From Chthoniobacterales bacterium (GTDB lineage Bacteria; Verrucomicrobiota; Verrucomicrobiia; Chthoniobacterales; JACTMZ01), in contig JAFMJK010000058.1 in NCBI GenBank assembly GCA_017853515.1, positions 1 through 10,896 of the forward strand: a DNA stretch of 10,896 bases. The letters run 5' to 3'. Position 1 is the first letter of the stretch, and each line of letters starts with the position of its first letter. The translations under genes and the position numbers were made by a program. The notes below the pieces were generated by a model. The model worked only from the letters and a program-made list of their open reading frames with translations, had not been told where the DNA came from and did not search any database. Of the stretch, positions 7,159-10,896 are shown in pieces.

Positions 7159-8264
7159 TGACCGTCCGCAAAACAACGTCCGCCAAGACGCGCCCGCTGG
7201 AAAACGTGAGGGTGCGCAGCCTTCGCCGCCTCTCCACGCCGCGCGAGATCAAGCGTGCTTTGCCCTCCGGCAAAAAGTCGGCCGAGACCGCCGCCGCCGG
7301 GCGCGCCGAGGCGCAGGCCATCCTGCAGGGGCGCGACAAACGTTTTCTGGCCATCGTCGGTCCTTGCTCCGTTCACGACCCCGAGGCTGCGCTCGACTAC
7401 GCGCGCCGTCTTGCCGGCCTCCGCGAGGAACTCTCCGACGTGCTCTGCATTTTCATGCGCGTCTATTTCGAAAAGCCGCGAACCACTGTCGGGTGGAAGG
7501 GGTTGATCAATGATCCGGACATGGACGAGTCCTGCCACCTGGAAAAAGGCCTGAGGCTCGGACGCCGTGTCTTGCGCGATATCACTTCGCTCGGACTGCC
7601 CGCCGCCACCGAGTTCCTCGACCCGATCGTCCCGCAATATCTTGCCGATGTCGTGAGCTGGGCCGCCATCGGGGCGCGCACCACGGAGTCGCAGACGCAC
7701 CGGGAAATGGCCAGCGGCCTCTCCATGCCCGTGGGTTTCAAAAACAGCACCGACGGCAGCATCCAGACCGCGCTTGATGCGCTGCTCTCCGCGCGTTCCT
7801 CGCACAGTTTCCTCGGCATCGACCAGGATGGCCGCAGCGCGGTTGTGGCCACCGCGGGCAATCCGGACAGTCATATCGTCCTGCGCGGCGGGCGCGAAGG
7901 GGCCAACTACACCTCGCGCCACACGGCCGAGACCGAGCGGCGTCTTCGCGCGGCGGGATTGCAGCCGGGCTTCATGGTCGACTGCAGCCACGCCAACTCG
8001 GCCAAGAATCCACGCCGCCAGGCACTCGCTTGGCGCAGCGTTCTTTCCCAGCGCCGCCGCGGCCGCACATCGATCATCGGCGCCATGCTCGAGAGCAACT
8101 TGGAGGAGGGGAACCAGCCGGTCAGCTCCGACCGCCGCAAACTCCGCTACGGGGTTTCCGTGACCGATGCCTGCATCGACTGGAAAGCAACGGAAAAACT
8201 TCTCCGCGCCGCCGCGCAAAGCGAACGGCAAGGCGCCTCCAAGGCCCGCAGCGCGGCGCGATGA
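7158..8264 (+). CDS. aroF: 3-deoxy-7-phosphoheptulonate (DAHP) synthase, type I, AroF-like
   Basis: The enzyme condenses phosphoenolpyruvate with erythrose 4-phosphate, the first step of the shikimate pathway, in the cytoplasm. The 368-aa protein aligns along its length with E. coli AroF/AroG/AroH: GPCSVHDP at 68-75 (metal ligand C70), MRVYFEKPRTTVGWKGLINDP from residue 100 (R101, K106), TTESQTHREMASGLSMPVGF from 175, VGFKNSTDG (K196), LRGG (R244), CSHANS (H278), MLESNLEEGNQ (E312) and SVTDACI (D337). Several stretches match the tyrosine-sensitive isoenzyme AroF better than AroG, and G220 replaces the Ser211 of phenylalanine-sensitive AroG, so tyrosine feedback is plausible. The N-terminus is about 9 residues longer than in E. 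coli. The ATG at 7158 is chosen over an in-frame TTG at 7092, which would add an unrelated tail. The stop overlaps the exonuclease start. A dyad abuts the start codon. Confidence 0.95.
   Translation: MTVRKTTSAKTRPLENVRVRSLRRLSTPREIKRALPSGKKSAETAAAGRAEAQAILQGRDKRFLAIVGPCSVHDPEAALDYARRLAGLREELSDVLCIFMRVYFEKPRTTVGWKGLINDPDMDESCHLEKGLRLGRRVLRDITSLGLPAATEFLDPIVPQYLADVVSWAAIGARTTESQTHREMASGLSMPVGFKNSTDGSIQTALDALLSARSSHSFLGIDQDGRSAVVATAGNPDSHIVLRGGREGANYTSRHTAETERRLRAAGLQPGFMVDCSHANSAKNPRRQALAWRSVLSQRRRGRTSIIGAMLESNLEEGNQPVSSDRRKLRYGVSVTDACIDWKATEKLLRAAAQSERQGASKARSAAR
8261..8264 (+). other. ATGA stop/start overlap coupling aroF and exonuclease
   Basis: The exonuclease ATG (8261-8263) and the aroF TGA (8262-8264) share bases. 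No Shine-Dalgarno sequence precedes this ATG, which favours translational coupling and one transcript for both genes. Confidence 0.8.
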
Positions 8265-8914
8265 ACCTGCTCGACGCGCCGGTGCGCGACGTTGCCTGGG
8301 CGGCGATCGATTTCGAAGGCACGGGGGCGGATCCGGGCCAGAGCGATGAAGCGGTTCAGGTCGGCATCGCCATCCTCGCGCCGGGCCGCCAAGAGCCGGA
8401 AAATTTTTTCCGCAGCTTCGTCCGGGCGGATAGCCGTGTCACCCGCGCGGCCACCGCGGTCCATCGCATCACCGACCGCGACCTGGAGAACGCGCCGTCC
8501 TTGCCTCTTCTCTGGCCCGAGATCAGATCGCGTCTTTCCGGCGCCTTGGTCATCGCGCACGGCGCGGGGACCGAGAAGCGTTTTTTGCGCGCTTTTCCCA
8601 TGCATGGATTCGGGCCGTGGATCGACACTCTCGCGCTGGCCCGCGCGGTGTTGCCGGCCTTGGGTGACCATTCCCTCTCCTCTGTCGCGGCGGAAGTCGG
8701 GGTGGTGGACGGCATCCGCTCCGCGTGTCCGGGGCTCGACTGGCACGATGCATTGTTCGACGCGGTGGCGTCCTTGCTCGTGGCGCAACGCATCATCGCC
8801 CGCTCCGGGTTGCGGGACTTTGCCGTCGCGCAAATCAACAACCTCGATGCCGCGGCCTGTACCAAGCACCGCGCGATGAAGGCTTTGGCGCGTGATGCGG
8901 GACTGGATGCCTGA
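8261..8914 (+). CDS. DnaQ-like DEDDh-family 3'-5' exonuclease with atypical Exo II motif
   Basis: This 217-aa protein has the RNase H-like exonuclease fold of the DnaQ epsilon/RNase T group. Exo I is DFEGTG with D17 and E19. A family-typical VHRITDRDLENAPS stretch lies at 67-80. Exo III-epsilon is HDALFDA with H162 and D167. The Exo II region reads AHGAGTEKRFL (99-109) where the family usually has AHNAxFDxxFL, so the metal-binding Asp is replaced by E105 and the Asn and Phe are missing. A Glu could still hold the metal, so activity is possible but not assured. Likely roles are DNA proofreading or repair, or RNA trimming; no polymerase or other domain is attached. The ATG overlaps the aroF stop (ATGA, 8261-8264), which sets this start although the frame stays open upstream. 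The pairing with aroF is unexpected on functional grounds. Confidence 0.85.
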   Translation: MNLLDAPVRDVAWAAIDFEGTGADPGQSDEAVQVGIAILAPGRQEPENFFRSFVRADSRVTRAATAVHRITDRDLENAPSLPLLWPEIRSRLSGALVIAHGAGTEKRFLRAFPMHGFGPWIDTLALARAVLPALGDHSLSSVAAEVGVVDGIRSACPGLDWHDALFDAVASLLVAQRIIARSGLRDFAVAQINNLDAAACTKHRAMKALARDAGLDA

Positions 8915-8924
8915 TTTTTGTGCT

Positions 8925-8954
8925 TTGCCTCCGCGGGCGGGGTGCCTGTAGCAT
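8925..8954 (+). promoter_or_regulatory. Weak promoter candidate before the 258-aa hypothetical gene
   Basis: TTGCCT (8925-8930) and TAGCAT (8949-8954), each four of six consensus bases and 18 bp apart, lie in the 55-bp gap after the exonuclease. Transcription from here would start just upstream of the ATG at 8970. The evidence is weak; the gene could equally be read through from aroF. Confidence 0.2.
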
Positions 8955-8969
8955 CTCAACCTTCCCTCC

Positions 8970-9746
8970 ATGGACTGCCATCTCTACCTATCCCTTATCC
9001 CCGAGGCACTCATCCTGTCGCAGTTGCCTCCCGAAAAATTCGGCGCCTACATGGCCACTGGATCCAAGCGCCAGATCGAAGGGCCGGCGATCTTCTTCGA
9101 GGTCGACCAAAGCGCGGATCTGTCCGGTTTCCGTATTGATGAAGCGCGCGAACGTTGCAAAGCGCACAGCGACGGTTCGCCGCGGCGCTCCACCTACATC
9201 GCGGTGTTCAATGTCCTGCCGCGTGTCCCGTTGGATGCCCTCCGCAAGGCGTATCTCACCACTCCCTCGGGCTTGACCCTGGGGCTCGACCCCGCCGTGT
9301 GGGCGGGTGACGGCCATGAAAAATTTTTCCTCTATCAGGAACTCGGACCAGTCTACCCGCGCGTGGCCAGCCGGCTGGGACCGAAAGCATTCTGCGACTT
9401 GGTCACCGCGCCGGAAAAACTCGTCACCTTGCCGCGCCTCGCCTTCATCGACCTCAGGCTCGGCAGTCTTGCTTCCGATACCGACATCCAACTCGATGGC
9501 AGCCTCCCATACCAGAATGTCGAGCACCTTCGCGAATGCCTGCGCGCCCTGCGCGACCATCCCGAGCGCATGACCAAAATCGTCTATCGCGGCATGCGGC
9601 CCGACATTCTTTTCTCGATGGTGCGCAGCGGCATGTTTGTCGGCGACACCACCGGGCTGCGTTTCTTCCCCATGCCGTCCGAGGAAACCCTCGAGAGCGA
9701 GCACACGCTCTGGTGGCACTCGGCCCAAGCGGTGAAGGGTTACTGA
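8970..9746 (+). CDS. Uncharacterised conserved-looking protein, 258 aa
   Basis: I do not recognise a characterised family. The protein begins MDCHLYLSLIPEALI, then has LPPEKFGAYMATGSKR and GPAIFFEVD (about 19-46), a middle part with LYQELGPVYPRV (121-132), and a C-terminal half with SLPYQNVEHLRECLRAL (178-194) and SGMFVGDTTGLRFFPMPS (220-237), ending in WWHSAQ. There is no signal peptide, membrane helix or known metal or nucleotide motif, so a soluble cytoplasmic protein is expected. Its motif-like, aromatic- and proline-rich composition suggests a real conserved fold, not a random frame. I have a general memory of similar hypothetical proteins in other phyla but cannot confirm it. The start ATG lacks a Shine-Dalgarno sequence and follows a pyrimidine-rich stretch (CTTCCCTCC). 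The stop lies 22 bp before hppA, so co-transcription with the pyrophosphatase is possible. Confidence 0.75.
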   Translation: MDCHLYLSLIPEALILSQLPPEKFGAYMATGSKRQIEGPAIFFEVDQSADLSGFRIDEARERCKAHSDGSPRRSTYIAVFNVLPRVPLDALRKAYLTTPSGLTLGLDPAVWAGDGHEKFFLYQELGPVYPRVASRLGPKAFCDLVTAPEKLVTLPRLAFIDLRLGSLASDTDIQLDGSLPYQNVEHLRECLRALRDHPERMTKIVYRGMRPDILFSMVRSGMFVGDTTGLRFFPMPSEETLESEHTLWWHSAQAVKGY

Positions 9747-9768
9747 GCCGCGCTTACGTTCTCACACC

Positions 9769-10896
9769 ATGGACAATCTGCACTCCCTCGTTCCTCTCTT
9801 CGGCATCTTCGGTCTGGCTGTCGCCTTTCTCATCTACCGCCGCCTCGTCCTCGAGCCCGGCGGCGAGGGGCGCGTCGCCGAGATTGCCGGGCAAATCCAC
9901 ACCGGCGCCATGGTCTTCATGCGCCGCGAACTCATGCTCATCGGCGGGTTTGCAGTTGTCGTTGGCGGTCTTCTCACCCTCAAAGATCCCTGGGAGGCGC
10001 TGGCTTTCTTCTTCGGGGCGGCTGCATCCTCGATCGCCGGATTCATCGGCATGTATTCCGCGACGCATGTCAACGTCCGCACGGCTCTCGCCGCGCATGA
10101 CAAAGGCTCGGGTGCCGCGCTGGCCACCGCCTTTTTCGGCGGCTCCATCATGGGCCTGACCGTCGCCTCCATGGGGCTTCTCGGCGTCGGCACGCTCTTT
10201 CTGTTTTTCGGCGAAGATCCGACTCATGTGCACACGATTCACGCCTTCGCCATGGGCGCATCGCTTGTCGCCATCTTCTACCGCATCGGCGGCGGTATCT
10301 TCACCAAAGCGGCGGACGTCGGTGCCGACCTTGTCGGCAAAGTCGAGTCCGGCATTCCCGAAGACGATCCGCGCAATCCCGGCGTCATTGCCGACAACGT
10401 GGGCGACAACGTCGGCGATGTGGCCGGCATGGGCGCCGACCTATTCGAGTCCTACTGCAACGCCATGATCGCCTCCATGGCCATCGCCGCCACGTTGACC
10501 GCCTCGCAATGGGGAGCGCTCGCCTCCAACCAGATCAACCTCATGTTCCTCCCGCTCGCTCTGGCCTCGACGGGATTGCTCTGCTCCCTCGGTGGCATCG
10601 GCTTGGTCAAACTTTCCGTCAACAATCAACCCGCCCGCGCTTTGCGCACGGGAACGGTCGGTGCGGCCATTCTCTTCATCCTGCTGGCCGGCGGGGTCAT
10701 GACTTTTCTCGGGGTCGATTACAAAGTGTGGGTTTGCGTGCTCATGGGTTCCATCGGTGGAATTCTCATCGGCATTTCCACCGAGTTTTACACGGGCGGC
10801 AGCCCGATGAAGTCGATCTCCAAAGCCGCGCTCACCGGCGTGGCTACCGTGATGATCCGCGGGCTTGCCGTGGGCATGTTCTCGGTTGTCGTTCCG
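9769..10896 (+). CDS. hppA: Membrane-bound ion-pumping inorganic pyrophosphatase, N-terminal part (3' end beyond window)
   Basis: This M-PPase hydrolyses cytoplasmic pyrophosphate and pumps H+ or Na+ out across the inner membrane. The frame is open from the ATG at 9769 to the last base: 376 residues, about half the usual 650-800. The diagnostic pyrophosphate/Mg-binding region is intact: GGGIFTKAADVGADLVGKVE (174-193), then EDDPRNPGVIADNVGDNVGD (198-217) and AGMGADLFES (219-228), rich in the Asp and Lys that coordinate substrate. Hydrophobic segments occur near 6-24, 55-70, 77-97, 117-148, 155-177, 231-248, 258-282, 296-314 and 319-337. The NVRTA motif at 102-106 is also family-like. The K+-dependence determinant and much of the ion gate lie in the missing half, so H+ versus Na+ and K+-dependent versus independent cannot be decided. 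The start lacks a Shine-Dalgarno sequence. It lies 22 bp after the 258-aa gene. Confidence 0.95.
   Translation, partial: MDNLHSLVPLFGIFGLAVAFLIYRRLVLEPGGEGRVAEIAGQIHTGAMVFMRRELMLIGGFAVVVGGLLTLKDPWEALAFFFGAAASSIAGFIGMYSATHVNVRTALAAHDKGSGAALATAFFGGSIMGLTVASMGLLGVGTLFLFFGEDPTHVHTIHAFAMGASLVAIFYRIGGGIFTKAADVGADLVGKVESGIPEDDPRNPGVIADNVGDNVGDVAGMGADLFESYCNAMIASMAIAATLTASQWGALASNQINLMFLPLALASTGLLCSLGGIGLVKLSVNNQPARALRTGTVGAAILFILLAGGVMTFLGVDYKVWVCVLMGSIGGILIGISTEFYTGGSPMKSISKAALTGVATVMIRGLAVGMFSVVVP

Noticed and set aside
7041..8231. 396-codon minus-strand open frame opposite aroF
   Set aside because: It is antisense to a full-length DAHP synthase with all catalytic residues, and its translation resembles no family.
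8030..8260. Upstream extension of the exonuclease frame into aroF
   Set aside because: The translation there is Pro/Arg/Gln-rich out-of-frame aroF sequence; the exonuclease fold begins right after the ATG at 8261.
8398..8411. AT-rich inverted repeat GGAAAA-TT-TTTTCC as a possible terminator
   Set aside because: The loop would be two bases, the stem is A/T-rich, and it lies inside the exonuclease coding sequence (Glu-Asn-Phe-Phe).
9318..9329. Perfect 12-bp palindrome GAAAAATTTTTC
   Set aside because: It lies inside the 258-aa gene and simply encodes Glu-Lys-Phe-Phe; there is no positional reason for a regulatory role.

Overview
The window is GC-rich, densely coding DNA with very short intergenic gaps and no tRNA, rRNA, CRISPR array or insertion sequence that I can recognise. 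Several features look Verrucomicrobiota-like: a DUF2723 membrane protein with a TPR tail, a TerB/FHA-like/ABCG fusion next to an HTH-metallo-hydrolase, translation starts without Shine-Dalgarno sequences, and the hppA sequence type. This placement is an inference from gene types. A 16S or marker-gene search of the parent contig would settle it.

Layout. (1) 1-2649 (+): the 3' part of a DUF2723/TMEM260-like GT-C membrane protein with a TPR tail, cut by the window edge. (2) Only 4 bp separate it from a convergent two-gene minus-strand operon: a giant TerB/FHA-like/ABCG-type transporter (3454-7050), then an HTH-fused glyoxalase-II-type metallo-hydrolase (2654-3457), joined by an ATGA stop/start overlap. 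(3) A 107-bp divergent intergenic region (7051-7157) carries two dyad symmetries and a possible promoter. (4) On the plus strand follow a type I DAHP synthase of AroF type (7158-8264), a DnaQ-like 3'-5' exonuclease (8261-8914, ATGA overlap with aroF), an uncharacterised 258-aa protein (8970-9746), and the start of a membrane-bound proton/sodium-pumping pyrophosphatase, hppA (9769 to window end, incomplete).

How the genes relate. aroF commits carbon to aromatic amino acids and is translationally coupled to a probable nuclease, an unexpected partner. The ABC transporter and HTH-hydrolase are very likely made together, and the transporter looks like a self-contained export module. It has an N-terminal TerB-like helical domain, three consecutive FHA-like beta modules lacking the canonical phosphothreonine-binding residues, one ATPase, and six membrane segments with a large soluble loop before the last. 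Its substrate cannot be read from the sequence. hppA converts pyrophosphate energy to an ion gradient, and the 258-aa gene 22 bp upstream may be co-transcribed with it.

The most original material is the minus-strand transporter/hydrolase pair. Next come the dyad region before aroF and the exonuclease with an altered Exo II motif. The rest looks like ordinary chromosomal housekeeping and membrane functions, not a mobile or defence island.
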